A DNA stretch of 42,529 bases from Seminavis robusta. Lineage: Eukaryota > Bacillariophyta > Bacillariophyceae > Naviculales > Naviculaceae. Where the stretch lies: positions 1 through 42,529 of the forward strand of contig CAICTM010000927.1 of assembly GCA_903772945.1 (NCBI GenBank), read 5' to 3'. The position numbers and the translations under genes are program-made. The notes under the pieces were generated by a model, which was not told the DNA's origin, searched no databases, and was given only the letters and a program-made list of their open reading frames with translations. Positions 21,234-31,878 of the stretch are shown one piece after another. The stretch's first letter is position 1. Every line of letters begins with the position of its first letter.

Positions 21234-22340
21234 CAACTTATTAATGAAGCATTTATTTAAGCCTTTTCTACCAAGGCTACACAAAAACTAGTGACATAGA
21301 CAAACACGATTTGATAAACGCAAACCACAATACTACTATTTTACTATAGGATTGTACCATGAATTGTAAACATGTTACAATATTCCTGCCTTTTATTACG
21401 CCTTGAAACGCCTTCTCAGAACCGGCATGTGTCAAGAACTATTGAAACATACACTATTACTATACGATTGGACTCAATATAGGATTCGAAATACAGGCAT
21501 ATATCTTCAGGATCGCCCCTACTAACGCCTGTGCAGGAAAGAGGATGTCTCGACACAATAAAGACATAGGATAAGAAATGCGAATCCAAAATAAGAACGC
21601 CTTTGCACCCCTTAGTATTATTTACTATATATATCTTTGTACGATTCTTCCCACATGTGCAATCACAAATTGGTACTGTTCTACTATACGTATTCGCTCT
21701 GTACAGGATTCGTGTTCCGTTTGGCGATTACACGGAACACGAAAGAACTCGATGTATGTTTCAAAGGTCACCTTTACTTAAGCCTATGCAGAATTCGATT
21801 GGTTAACACGAGATATAAGGTCGTTAGTTCGAATCCTGGATACCTACCTTTTTGCACCCGTAGCATCTTTCACTATATGTATTACTGTACGCATCTACTG
21901 ACTAGTGCAGTCACGTGCTCTCGAACGGTGTCATTAGTCAAGCTATGATATAAGTAATTCGAGTCCTGCATATCAACACATTTACACGCTTTAATGTGAA
22001 TCCTTCATAGGACCATTTACTATATAAAGTACTGTACATTCTTACCAGATCACGATTCAGCCAATGCTGCATAGGCCTGTGAGAAGGAATTTCGTACCGT
22101 TCATGCAAACCACTGTGCGAATCTATAGTAAAATAGTAGGATTGTGCTTTGTCAACACTACATGGTACTCTACGGTACCTCACTAGCTAGCTTGCTGGCT
22201 ACCTTCTTTACTCGCTGGCTATTACTAGACCTACTAGTAGCTAGAACCGATACCTGCAGGTTTGATGCCCTTCCTCTTTCTTTATCTCTAACCTTTGTAT
22301 TTCAATAAAATAATTTTATTCACAAAATCCATGCTCCTCA
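21234..22340. other. Non-coding 1.1-kb insert within copia pol, with inverted repeat arms
   Basis: No pol sense is found here; it stops at 21233 and resumes at about 22341. The segment is A+T-rich with diverged internal repeats: ACTATAT...CTGTACG-like blocks near 21620, 21870 and 22013. Two arms, 21328-21354 and 22120-22144, are inverted complements over about 25 bases around the perfect core CTATTTTACTATAG / CTATAGTAAAATAG. Pol III box B-like strings (GTTCGAATCC near 21826, ATTCGAGTCC near 21955) occur, but no foldable tRNA. It could be a nested non-autonomous element or an expanded spacer. Confidence 0.6.
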
Positions 22341-23155
22341 GTGGCTCCCCATAGGGTCGTTATTCCCGAACGCATCTACGTGAGCTCGAAGCAAGACAAT
22401 GATGGCGAAGGCGCACGACTTTCCACAATCGACATGAGCCAAAGTCCATTCGACATCCCAACGCCAATGGAAGAAGGGGAGCAAGAAGAACTCCCCCCTA
22501 ATCCTCCGTCGCCTATGGACCAACCTCCATTATCCCAACAACCGGAAGTGGAGACTGTCAATGAAGACGACGAGAACCTAGCGGATCATGTCAAAGACAG
22601 ACGGCAACCAGGGGAGCCGAACCGTAATGACGACCCACTAGACCTCAAGTTCGACTTCATGCACAAGGAGAACCCAACCGTTGAAGGACTTCCACCGGAA
22701 GAAATGCTGGATCGTACCTTCCTCATGCCTCCCGCAGAAGATGGCACTCGAGTCAGAGCCAAAATCATTGAGCGAGTCGACAACACAAAGAAAAATTCCA
22801 ATAACACCCGGACATGATCCGATTCAAGTGTCTCGTCGTTGACGAGTACGAAGAAGTGGTTGCCTACAATGATGTCGTGGACTACATCGAACAGGACCAA
22901 ACATGGGATGGGGTCTGGAAGTTCCGACAGATACTGGATCACCAAGGACCTTTACTCCCGTCTAACAAGAGATACAAAGGATCGCGATACAACCTTCAAG
23001 TAGAGTGGGAGGTAGGGGAGATCACCTGGGAACCTCTTACCAAGAAGGACAAAAGCGGTGTCTGCGACTCAGACCCTGTTACGGTGGCCATCTATGCAGA
23101 AGAGAAAGGACTACTCGACACACTAGGGTGGAAACTACCTGGACTCAAGAAGTGA
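22341..23155 (+). pseudogene. pol: Copia pol linker with chromodomain-like segment
   Basis: Frame 22341-22817 reads RVVIPERIYVSSKQDN, then an acidic Pro-rich spacer (MEEGEQEELPPNPPSP). A frame change near 22805 leads to 22814-23155, which contains WKFRQILDHQGPL, YKGSRYNLQVEWEVGEITW and EPLTKKDKSG, followed by AIYAEEKGLLDTLGWK. The aromatic residues and VEW..GE.TWEP pattern resemble a chromodomain fold. It ends at TGA 23153-23155, after which the same frame continues (KTQKRIIRFANQAKLHSF) into RT. Chromatin targeting of integration would be the inferred role. Confidence 0.6.
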
Positions 23156-24949
23156 GCCAAGACCCAGAAAAGAATCATCCGATTCGCTAATCAAGCGAAG
23201 CTACACTCGTTCCGAACCAAACCCGTGTACATGTACAGATTCCTCGTGCCACGCAACCATGAACAAGCTATGGAGCTCGATGCACTCAACGGCAACACCA
23301 AGTGGAAAGACGCCGAAGAGAAGGAGCTATCACAGATCGATGAGTATGAAACATTCCTGAACAAGGGGAAATGGTACAATCCTGGACCCGACTGGAAGAA
23401 GATACGAGTACACATCATCTATGCTGTCAAGCACGATGGACGCCACAAGGCACGACTCGTTGCCGGAGGACATCTCACGGACACACCTGTCGACTCTGTC
23501 TACTCCAGCGTGGTATCGCTACGAGGGATTAGACTCCTTACGTTTCTAGCGGAATTGAATGGATGTGAAGTATGGGCAACCGATGTCGGAAACGCTTACC
23601 TTGAGTCTTACACGAAGGAGAAAGTGTACGTGATCGCAGGACCCGAATTTGGCGACCGAGAAGGATGCACGCTGATCATCCCGCGAGCACTGTACGGACT
23701 CAAGTCATCCGGATTACGATGGCATGAACGCTTCGCAGACGTCTTACGCTCCATGGAATTCTTCCCGTCAAAGGCCGAGTCCGACATCTGAATGCACGAC
23801 AAAGGAGACCACTACAAGTACATTGCCGTGTACGTCGATGACCTGTTGATTGTCAGCAAGACATCACAAGCCATCATCACTATCCTCGAGAAGACACACA
23901 AGTTCAAACTCAAGGGAACAGGCCGCCCTATTGAATTCCACCTCGGATGTGACTTCTTTCGTGATGATGATGGAGTGTTGTGCTATGCACCCCGAAAGTA
24001 CATCGAGAAAGTACTCGGGAACTACCAACGAATCTTCGGACAAATGCCACATCAGGCTTCGTCACCACTGATCAAAGGTGACCACCCGGAGATCGATACC
24101 TCAGAGCTACTGGATATTGAGAACCAGAAGATCAACCAGTCGCTCATCGGCAGCCTGCGATGGGCGGTCCTGATTTGGCGCTTTGACATCAGAACTGCCG
24201 TGATGACACTGTCACGATTCCGCGCTGCACCATGGCAAGGACACCTCGACAGAGTCAAACGAATCTGAGGATATCTCTCTAAGAGGCGTCATGGCATTAT
24301 ACGCATCAGGAAGGAGGAACCTGATTACTCGAATATACCCGAAAAGAAGCACGACTGGGAATACTCGTGCTACCATGGTGCAAAGGAATTGCTACCTGAC
24401 AACGCACCAACACCACGCGGCAAGCGAGTACAGCTCACTGCCTACGTGGACGCGAACCTTTATCATGATCTGATTAGCGGACGTTCCGTCACCGGCGTCC
24501 TACATCTTGCGAACAAAACTCCTATTGACTGGTACACCAAATTACAGTCTGCCGTGGAGACTGCCACATTCGGTTCCGAATATGTCGCCGCAAGAACTGC
24601 TACAGAACAGATCATTGATCTTCGCAACACCATGCGGTACCTCAGAGTGCCCATTGAGACGTCTACTATGATGTTTGGAGATAATGAGACAGCCGTCAAC
24701 ACTGCGTCAATGCCTCATTCCAAGATCTTGAAGCGACACAATGCACTCTCGTACCACAAGACACGGGAATCTATCGCTGCAAAAATTCTCCGTTTCCACC
24801 ACATTCCAGGGGAGCATAACCCTGCCGATATCCTCAGTAAACACTGGGACTATTCGTCGGTTTGGTCACAGCTCCAACCCTTATTGTTTTGGAAAGGAGA
24901 TACTGCGAAGATCCTCCAGACTGAGAATAAAGAAGAGTCGAAGGTCGCC
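23156..24949 (+). pseudogene. pol: Copia reverse transcriptase and RNase H
   Basis: One frame reads from about 23156 to 24949, broken only by TGA 23789-23791 and TGA 24266-24268. RT landmarks are NHEQAMELDALNGNTKW, ARLVAGGHLTDTP, ATDVGNAYLES, ALYGLKSSGLRWHERF and the catalytic YVDDLLIVS (about 23830-23856). RNase H landmarks are YVDANLYHDLISGRSVTG, ATFGSEYVAARTATEQ, FGDNETAVN and PGEHNPADILSKHWDY. This is a full-length copia RT-RNase H. The TGA at 23789 replaces a position that is usually Trp in relatives (from memory), and the other may derive from CGA. The frame continues without a stop through the polypurine tract into the 3' LTR. Confidence 0.88.
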
Positions 24950-24952
24950 AAC

Positions 24953-24960
24953 GAGGGGAG
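24953..24960 (+). other. Polypurine tract
   Basis: GAGGGGAG lies immediately before the 3' LTR start TGCTAACGAGG at 24961. Its position and composition match the plus-strand primer of copia elements. Confidence 0.7.
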
Positions 24961-25370
24961 TGCTAACGAGGCGTTTTCTCCCACGACTCAGAAGACCAGT
25001 GACTCGCCCCAGTTGGAGGTCAAGGGATATAGTTCATGAGTACCGGAAGAGCGCGCATAGTCTGCGCAGCGTATTCCACACTGTGGTCCACGATGGATGC
25101 ACCGTGGTCCCATTTAGCACTCATGTCTCGATCCTACCCGAGTCGAATAGGCGCCATGTTTGAACCAAAAGCCGATGCCGACTTGCGCTGTTCCGTTTCT
25201 ATCAGTCCGAACCTTGACAACGAAACCCAATAGACTTGATAGATTGTAATGCTCATAATATTCTCTTTTACTGTTTGCCATTGCATGTCTTCCAAAGGTC
25301 TAGTCGAAGCAAACCACGCTACGACGCCAACCCAAGGAAGGGAGATTATCACTTACGAAATAGGATTTCA
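24961..25370 (+). repeat. 3' LTR of the copia element
   Basis: It begins TGCTAACGAGGCG and is collinear with the 5' LTR to 25365; a CA end would be at 25369-25370 (TAGGATTTCA). Differences from the 5' LTR are about seven, four of which are CG in one copy and TG in the other. The transposase-like coding sense resumes right after it. Confidence 0.85.
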
Positions 25371-25896
25371 GCAAACAGCACCCAGACAACCCGATGCCGG
25401 TCGCGCTGTTCTCAATGAAACACTACGGCAGAGTCGGCGAAATCTTCCACCAATGCCGCGACCATTCCAATGCCATGTACCGGTGTATGCAACAACAGCT
25501 GCTCCAACGCTCTTTGGCCATCCCAACACATTGAATATTGAAGTCACTGTGCACACCATCAACACAACAACACCAACAATGGCCAATGCTGAGAGGATAG
25601 TCGCTCCTTATCAAATGTTGCTGCCTGCCATACCAGCGACTCAGCCAATCATGCCAGCAAGGAGGGTTTTCAAGAGCAGAATGTTTTGTGTTGTTTGTGG
25701 TTGGAGGAAGGTGGAGCACACCAAGGATGAAGGCAAGGGGGGAAGAGACAGGAATGGCAATAGCAAATGCAAGAGAGACTTCTGTGGGAAGTGTTTCAGA
25801 CTGAAGCAACACCACCCAGACCACAAGATGGGAGAGGATTGCGCCTTTGCCACCAGTCCTCATTGTGTCAGGAATACAAGTGCATGGTATTGGTAA
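25371..25896 (+). pseudogene. DDE-transposase-like gene, 3' part with Cys/His-rich C-terminus
   Basis: After the 3' LTR an open frame reads QTAPRQPDAGRAVLNETLRQ and continues to TAA at 25894-25896. The C-terminal 60 residues have a metal-binding pattern: FCVVCGWRKVEHT, CKRDFCGKCFRLKQHHPDH, then GEDC and SPHC, ending SAWYW. Because the copia lies precisely between this frame and the gene ending at 15903, and the flanks join at a short repeated motif, I read it as the C-terminus of that transposase-like protein. The zinc-binding domain could serve DNA binding. The stop overlaps a GGTAAGT donor-like string, so a further exon cannot be excluded. Confidence 0.65.
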
Positions 25897-25987
25897 GTTG
25901 ACTACTATTGTTTACTTGGTCACTAATTGGATAACAAACAGCAACATTCTCACAGTTGCTGCTTCCCTCTTTGCTTCTTTTCTCTTT

Positions 25988-26617
25988 TTATCCAGAGCTG
26001 CTAATGGAGTCTGGCCCATCCAAGATTGTTGCAATGGTGAAAATTCCATGAGTCTCAATATGGGCAATGCAGCTGCTAGTAAAATCCTCACTCATGCTAG
26101 CCATTGCTCTGAAGGAGAATGATGAAATTGGGTAAGTTTTGTCAAACCATTTGTCCCAGTAATCACAAACAGCATCAGCTTCAGGAGAAGAATGGTGGAA
26201 ACTTGCATGCGCCATCTCCACCACTAACCAATAGATGCACTCTTTGAAAATAGTCTTTCTTTTCAGAGTGATGTGAGTGTCAACCATATTGGCAAGGGTG
26301 GAAAGTACAAGACAATACCAGTCAATGCTCTTCTCCATTCCCCAAGATCCCATTGTGTCAAGGATTTTTGTCATTTCAGGAGTTGTTGGACTGGCTCTTC
26401 CACTCATGATGAGCATCTCCAACTGAGCAGGTTCAAAGCATGTGACTGGTACACAAATCAGTGTACTTGTATGGTAGGTGAGATGCTGGGATTCTGCTGA
26501 TTCCATGATGACATATTCCAGTTCATAGCTGTGCCTGGTGGCCCTCAACTCATTGTAAGGATAGGCATTAAAGTGTAGCAACCACCTTGAAAAAGCAAAA
26601 CTAGCATTGATCCTCAT
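25988..26617 (-). CDS. Unrecognised ORF, about 209 codons
   Basis: The first ATG of this open frame is at 26617 (MRINASFAFSRWLLHFNAYP); the frame is open further upstream without an ATG. The protein is rich in aromatic residues, Met and His, with pieces such as SWGMEKSIDWYCLVLSTLANM and CIYWLVVEMAHASFHH, and ends at TAA 25988. No family, signal peptide or clear transmembrane helix was recognised. It lies downstream of the transposase-like gene in opposite orientation and may be a fragment of another mobile element. Confidence 0.35.
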   Translation of the reverse strand: MRINASFAFSRWLLHFNAYPYNELRATRHSYELEYVIMESAESQHLTYHTSTLICVPVTCFEPAQLEMLIMSGRASPTTPEMTKILDTMGSWGMEKSIDWYCLVLSTLANMVDTHITLKRKTIFKECIYWLVVEMAHASFHHSSPEADAVCDYWDKWFDKTYPISSFSFRAMASMSEDFTSSCIAHIETHGIFTIATILDGPDSISSSG

Positions 26618-27316
26618 TGTTTTGTAATTGTAGTAATAGCCAGCACTGTTGCCTTGTTGCCGTTTTAATGACTCGACTTGATTCGAACCTCTACGGAAAA
26701 CCAATGACGACGCTAGAGGTACGACGCGGCAAAATCCCAATGATTCGCGCCTCTGCAGAAATTGTGAGGACAACGGATGCCAAATTCAAACTGGTACCAC
26801 GCACCTCACCAAATAAGTCTCGTAGTCTTGTGAGACAATTTTGGCGACATGTGCTGACACATGGTCGTTGAGTTCTTACCAGATCTTGTATCGAAATTTG
26901 TACTCTGATGGCGATACCCATATTTGTCCACCCCTGTTTGTGGCATGCAAAACGAGGTTGAAGCCAGCTCAAATGTGAGACACCATGTCGGTGTCTACCC
27001 GCTGTCATTCCATTACCGTGCCCCAAGGTTTGGTCGGATCAGGATAACAAACTGGGGAGCAACACAAGAGCCAAAGGGCTTGCATTTATTTGGATGCACG
27101 GAGACAGAAATGAGTGGCTTTAGCAAGGCAAAATAGATTCACGTTCCTTGGATCTCTAGCTAGCTAGCCAGCTATGGATACCGCGCGGGACAGCCGGTAC
27201 GTACCGGTTCGGCAGACCTCATATTCCGTTTCTTGGCATCAAAAGAGTGAGGAATGTGCATGTACTGGTGTGCAGTTTCTATTTAGTTTTACAAAGAATG
27301 GGAGGGCTAATCTACC
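26618..27316. other. Intergenic region with inverted-repeat partner of 33284-33423
   Basis: No gene was recognised. 27027-27170 is the inverted partner of 33284-33423 (shared core AGAGATCCAAGGAACGTG, continuing 8 more bases), and a CTAGCTAGCTAGC run lies near 27161. A palindrome CCGGTACGTACCGG is at 27194-27207. Confidence 0.6.
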
Positions 27317-29321
27317 TCATCCAACAGTGTAAATTGTGCCCACAACGGCAACAAGACATCCAATAACTACCATAATCCAGTCGGTCAACTTTTCAAAGAA
27401 GCCTAGTTTCTTGCCAAACATTTTTAAATGTGCTGCCGCTGGGAAGATCACGGACACACTCATCGTGCAAATCATACCCACCAAAGCACAGACAAAACTG
27501 AAGGAGGGTACGTAAATGGCGACCACCTGGAAGGTTTGCATCAAGCAGTAAGAGTGAGTGTGGGAGCATAGACAAACGACTGAGACCGCAACTCGAGCTC
27601 TGTTCCCCGACTCACCAGTGCCAGAACTGTCAAAATAAATTTGATGGTGGAGGACGCAAAGCGCACGAAAAGGTGACTGGACAGATAGGGGGCACAGATT
27701 TCTTCCATTCCAAGAGCAAGTGGGTACATTGTCAAAATATACTTGGAAAAGGACGTCAAAATAATCAACCAGGTCAAAATTTTCATCACCAGAACTGCAG
27801 ACGAGTTTTGCTCCAGTGAAAGCGTCACTTGGTCCAAAACAGCATCACCAAACATATAGTAACCACTGGCTCCCACTGCAAGGCATGCACAAAGCACGAT
27901 CATGAATGTCAAATCAATCATGCGCTCAAATTCTTGTGGCTTTTGCATCGATGTATAGATGGAGGGGACAATGGCGTGACCCGAGAAGCAGTATGCAACC
28001 AAACCCATGGCAATTGGCATCCCAGAATTATCCCAGACATGATGCATGGACTTGTGCTCGTTGGTTGTCGTTGTTGCTTCTTGCAAAGACCTGGCTGCAG
28101 CCTCGGCGGAGATGTCTCCTTCAAAAATGGCAGCAATGACCACTGTCAGCACCACTGCAATTGTTGAAAAGGTCCCAATCGCACTCAGGTAAGACAGAAG
28201 TCGAGGGGTACGTAGGACAACCGTAGGAAGAATGGTGACGGCCGCCACCACAACCATGTGTTGATTGGTGGACCATACGGGAAACATTGTGTGCAAGTGA
28301 TCCCCAATACTGATCAAAAAGATACACAGGCAGGAAAATAGCTCAAAGTACAAGACAACCGAAAGGAAAACACATCCTGCTTCTCCAAAGGATGCCCTGG
28401 CAATGTCTGGGAAGGATTTTATAGGTGGTAGCATTCGAGCTGCCGCAGAGGACCCTGGCGGCAGAGGAGTTTTGAAAGGTGAATCATCAAAGTAACTGGC
28501 TGGCCTGGGATCTCCGTTCAGTTCTCTTCCAATAATAATTGATGTCCTCCATGTGATAAGACCAAGTATCAGAACACAAAAAATGCCGCCACCCCAGCCG
28601 GCACTCTTTAGAGAAAAGGGCAATCCTAGAAGACCAACACCCTTCATGGCGATGCAAAAAAGGAAACCCTCTCAAATTAGAACTTGAGGCAATTTGAGTA
28701 AAAGTGAGCAATTGAGTGCCAACGTACCATGAGAATATTGGCCATATTGAACACTGCCTGGCTGAATGTAGATTTCTCTTCCAGGGAAATCTTGTCCTTC
28801 TTTGCCTTTTTGATACTCTTTTCTTTTTTGTAACCAGGAGACAATTGAGCGCCTTCTTCCTGCTTTGCTTGCAATAGCTTCTGCCGGTAGGCTTTGGCTT
28901 CCATGGCTTTTTTGTTTTGCTCTTCTTGAGTGTCCAACAGTGGCTTTATGGGTTGATCCACTGCATTGTACTTCGATTTGAAGTCGAGACTTTGTACCTT
29001 TTGGACACCTTTTTGAAAGTCGTTGGCCGCGCGTTGTCCTGGTGCCAATAGAGACGATTGTTCGGGTGTCAGATATCCTCGCTGCGCTCTTCTGCCCGAT
29101 AATGGGGTACCGCCTGGTTTGGGACTTCTTGTAAAGTGATCAGCTTGCGGCGCTGTAATGACTGGACTGGCCAGCAATGAAATCGATCGTTCGAAGGTGG
29201 ATGGCCATGGTTTTTCCATTTCTTCCACCAGCTGGGAAACCTCACTGTTGGGAGACTCTGTGTTGGCGTCACTATCGGCGCCGTTGGCCTTGTGAAGACC
29301 TGCCTCCAAGTTTTCGCTCAT
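27317..29321 (-). CDS. AAAP-family (SLC32/AVT1-like) amino acid transporter, three exons
   Basis: Exons on the minus strand are inferred at 29321-28728, 28641-27616 and 27526-27317. The introns are 86 bp (GTACGT...ATGAAG) and 89 bp (GTGAGT...TTCCAG), both phase 0, giving about 609 residues. The N-terminal 185 residues are hydrophilic, with Lys-rich stretches (KKEKSIKKAKKDKISLEE), and are cytosolic by prediction. The membrane part begins at FNMANILM | GVGLLGLPFSLKSAGWGG, the family's unwound first helix spanning the first exon junction, and includes about 11 hydrophobic segments (for example FLSVVLYFELFSCLCIFLI, SGHAIVPSIYTSM, LIILTSFSKYILTMYPLALG, ending IMVVIGCLVAVVGTIYTV). The likely role is proton-coupled amino acid transport at a vacuolar or plasma membrane; substrate unknown. 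No break was seen. Confidence 0.88.
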
Positions 29322-31410
29322 GTTGTGTCTTTCTTTGGGTTAAAAATGAATTGAATCATACGATTATAGAGCAAATCCAGGAGATGTCAGAGATCAGAGA
29401 ATAACAAAGTCGTTTCGAAAGGATGAAATTGAACGGGACAAAGAGGTGCTCTCTAATACGTTACTGAGTATTTGCAGAGCTTTCTTCTATTCTCGCTGCA
29501 CTGCCACGCCCCGGCACTTGTCTTTCTTTTGGACAATTGGGTTCTCTTTGAGATTGATCTTCCGCTCCCGACAACCATCAGTTTCACAGTCTTCCGAATC
29601 GAGTTGGATCTTTTTGCGGTCTGGAGTCAGTCCTTCAAGTCCCGAGTCGAAATTGCGTTCGTTCTGGGCGTCGGGGACTAGTCTAGTACCGGTACTCTAG
29701 CTAGCTAGTACACGTACGGCACCGGTACCGGTACCAGACTGGTACCGGTACGAACCCACTGGCGACTGTTTGGTTAGCAAAGGACTTGGCAGCGTGCAAC
29801 ACCTCTCAGAGTGTCTCAAAATGGCAGTACAAGAACAAGAACGACTGTCTCTGAGGACCACGGGATGACGAATGGGATCGTTCAGTTTAGTACGGACTGT
29901 TTCCGTGGAGCCGTAGCTCAGCTTCTCCGGATGTGGGTAGACAAACATCTCTGTGATTTTTACGTAAATACTCGCCTACGACTTGTCAGTGTATGAATCA
30001 TAATAAATTTTTCTTTCAGCTTATCGACTAGATCACATGGATCTTGGCGCTGCCGAAGATTGGATGAGATTCGTCAAAGCCTCCCTAAGCGCCCATTAAA
30101 CTGCGTCTGGTAGCTCTACAGGCTTTACGCTTCAGTTTTACTTCTTGTCTTCCGTGAAGACAACCAAAGTACCGGTACAGCTGTGCTTGGCCCAGCTCTT
30201 GGCCCTGAGCAGAGAGGGTACCCTCCTTGATGTAAGTGCCAAAACGAAGCACTACTATACTCGAGGAACCGATCTGCAGTGTAGGATTGAATCAATCCAA
30301 ACCCATTGACCGAATGAGCACAGCGTCCGAGCGATGGTAGGCTTGCTTCCCTCATACTACGGTACAGCAGCCAACACCAGCCAACTGCCTCTTTGGGGGC
30401 TGGAGTACTTGCAGCAAGGCTTACTCCACCCGAACTTGGCTGGCTGTCACGGGGGCCATTGAATATGCTTCAGCTTCAGGAGCTCCACAGCCAGCCGGCT
30501 GCCACATAGAACAGGACCTGGCCACTTGCGCATACACCACAACGTAAATGAATTTTCGAATGGAGAACTGCCGCTTGAAGTGAAAAGGATTGGATTCAGA
30601 CGGTGGGACAGCCCAGAATGAAGAACCAGGTGATGGCTCTCGTGCCCGGCGTTCCTGTGCGGGGATTGGGCACCATCTCCTTGATCCATCAGTATTCATC
30701 AATGAGCTATCAATGCTACCACGTTGCAGCTCTTGGTGATGGCCATCTTCTGTTTGGCTGTGTGGGTCTTCTACAGGTTCCGTTTATTGAACGTGGCAGA
30801 GGTCTTTGACATGCAGCTTCTCTCGCGGCATTGGTGCCCATCTCACCACACAGAAGATTTATGCATTTATAATGCAGATGTCTTTCACGAGTTGAATCCT
30901 CAATACTGCTTCATCCATGCTTTGAAAACAGAAGACACATGCGTCATTGATGGCAAGCTGATGCTCATCAAATTGTGTCCACGCTATCTCTGATTGGTCT
31001 GACCAAGCAACAGCTAAGACAACGTGGCCTTGGCCTCTTTGAAGTTGGGAGATTGATGGGTAGCTTGGCTACAGGGATTTGTACTTGTATGTTGGATGTT
31101 CGGAACTGGTAGTCACCTTCATATCAAGCTATGCAACTGTTGCGGCAACAGGAAGTCAACTGCCAATGAAAAGTAGTGGGAATTCTGACGTTCGGGCACT
31201 CTCCCACCAGGAAGAGCAACACGCAAAGCAACCAGTCGTAAACAACCCATCAAAAGAGATTGAATCATTCGACGCGCCTCCCACAGACCTCAAAGCTCCC
31301 TTACCAACTCACCAAAGGCGAGAACAATCGAATCCTTTTCGTGCGACATTTATCTGTTGGTCTTGCTTTGAGCAGTTCATCATCATTATTTCCAACATAC
31401 ATAATCGACC
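29322..31410. other. Long intergenic region, no gene recognised
   Basis: The left end is the promoter and 5' UTR of the transporter. 29686-29752 is a cluster of GGTACC/CCGGTACC palindromes next to CTAGCTAGCTAG. Several open frames of 70-115 codons (for example 30603-30809, 30724-30993 and 31079-31426, plus strand) lack family features, and I do not call them genes. The last few hundred bases before 31411 are probably the promoter of the serine-rich gene. Confidence 0.55.
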
Positions 31411-31878
31411 ATGCCGCGCATCCTGAGCACCAGCCATCTGCAGAACCGTCGGAGACGGAGTTCCATCGGATCCAGCAGCTCGAGCTTGAGTATGAGCTAC
31501 TCTGATTCTGGCAGGATACATCAGTCTGTTCTCTCCGATTGGTTCAGCGTCCTCGTGGGAAATAGAAGCGTCAACGACTCAAGCACCAAGGCCTCCTCTT
31601 CTCCCAAGGAAAGCAAGGCTACCGCTTCTTCGGCATCACCGTTCTCGTCTCTGTCATCTTCCGGGACAAACACACCGTCTGTCCTCGGTGACCAAACTCC
31701 CATCCCCATCAGAAGCAAGCCCCGCCGCCAAATCATCCCTCGTCGATCGAGCACTGGTTCCACCACCGATGACAGCTGGGGTCAGTTTGTAGACACCGCT
31801 GAAGCCGAACGAGAGCTGATCCGACACAGCCGAGTCCTCTCCAAGAGGGAACTACCAAGGCATTCCATTTGCTACTGA
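31411..31878 (+). CDS. Serine-rich small protein with a conserved-looking C-terminal block
   Basis: An ATG at 31411 opens a 155-codon frame, MPRILSTSHLQNRRRRSS. Residues 15-105 are Ser-rich and basic with many possible phosphorylation sites (RRRRSSIGSSSSS, RRSSTGSTTDD). The C-terminal 35 residues (DDSWGQFVDTAEAERELIRH, then SRVLSKREL) form an amphipathic helix-like acidic/basic block that I have seen as a recurring short motif in diatom proteins, although I cannot name the family. No signal peptide or membrane span was seen. The Ser codon mix and the single clean frame support a real gene; its role is unknown. Confidence 0.65.
   Translation: MPRILSTSHLQNRRRRSSIGSSSSSLSMSYSDSGRIHQSVLSDWFSVLVGNRSVNDSSTKASSSPKESKATASSASPFSSLSSSGTNTPSVLGDQTPIPIRSKPRRQIIPRRSSTGSTTDDSWGQFVDTAEAERELIRHSRVLSKRELPRHSICY

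Larger units (their letters stand above)
15904..25370 (+). mobile_element. Near-complete Ty1/copia retrotransposon inserted in the transposase-like gene
   Basis: Two LTRs of about 405-410 bp in direct orientation flank 8.65 kb with gag, protease, integrase, a chromodomain-like segment, RT and RNase H in copia order (integrase before RT). The LTRs differ at only about 7 positions (about 1.7%), so insertion was fairly recent. The left flank ...CAGGCAACA and right flank GCAAACAGCACCC look like a target duplication (GCAACA/GCAAACA) with a 1-bp indel; joining them at that motif restores the interrupted frame. The coding regions carry five in-frame TGA codons and several frameshifts, so this copy is not autonomous. 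A non-coding segment of 1.1 kb interrupts pol. Confidence 0.9.

Noticed and set aside
21795..21850. A tRNA gene, because of GTTCGAATCCTGG preceded by GGTTAACACG
   Set aside because: The T-stem does not pair, the box A to box B distance is too short and there is no acceptor stem. Kept only as a box B-like observation.
15904..25370. A genetic code in which TGA means Trp, suggested by a TGA at the usual Trp position (23789) in RT
   Set aside because: Host genes here end in TGA (27317, 35050, 10935), other TGA codons in the element fall at probable Arg positions, and a CpG-decay explanation covers them.
26650..26750. A minus-strand tRNA near GAGGTTCGAATCAAG
   Set aside because: No T-stem pairing and no cloverleaf could be drawn around it.
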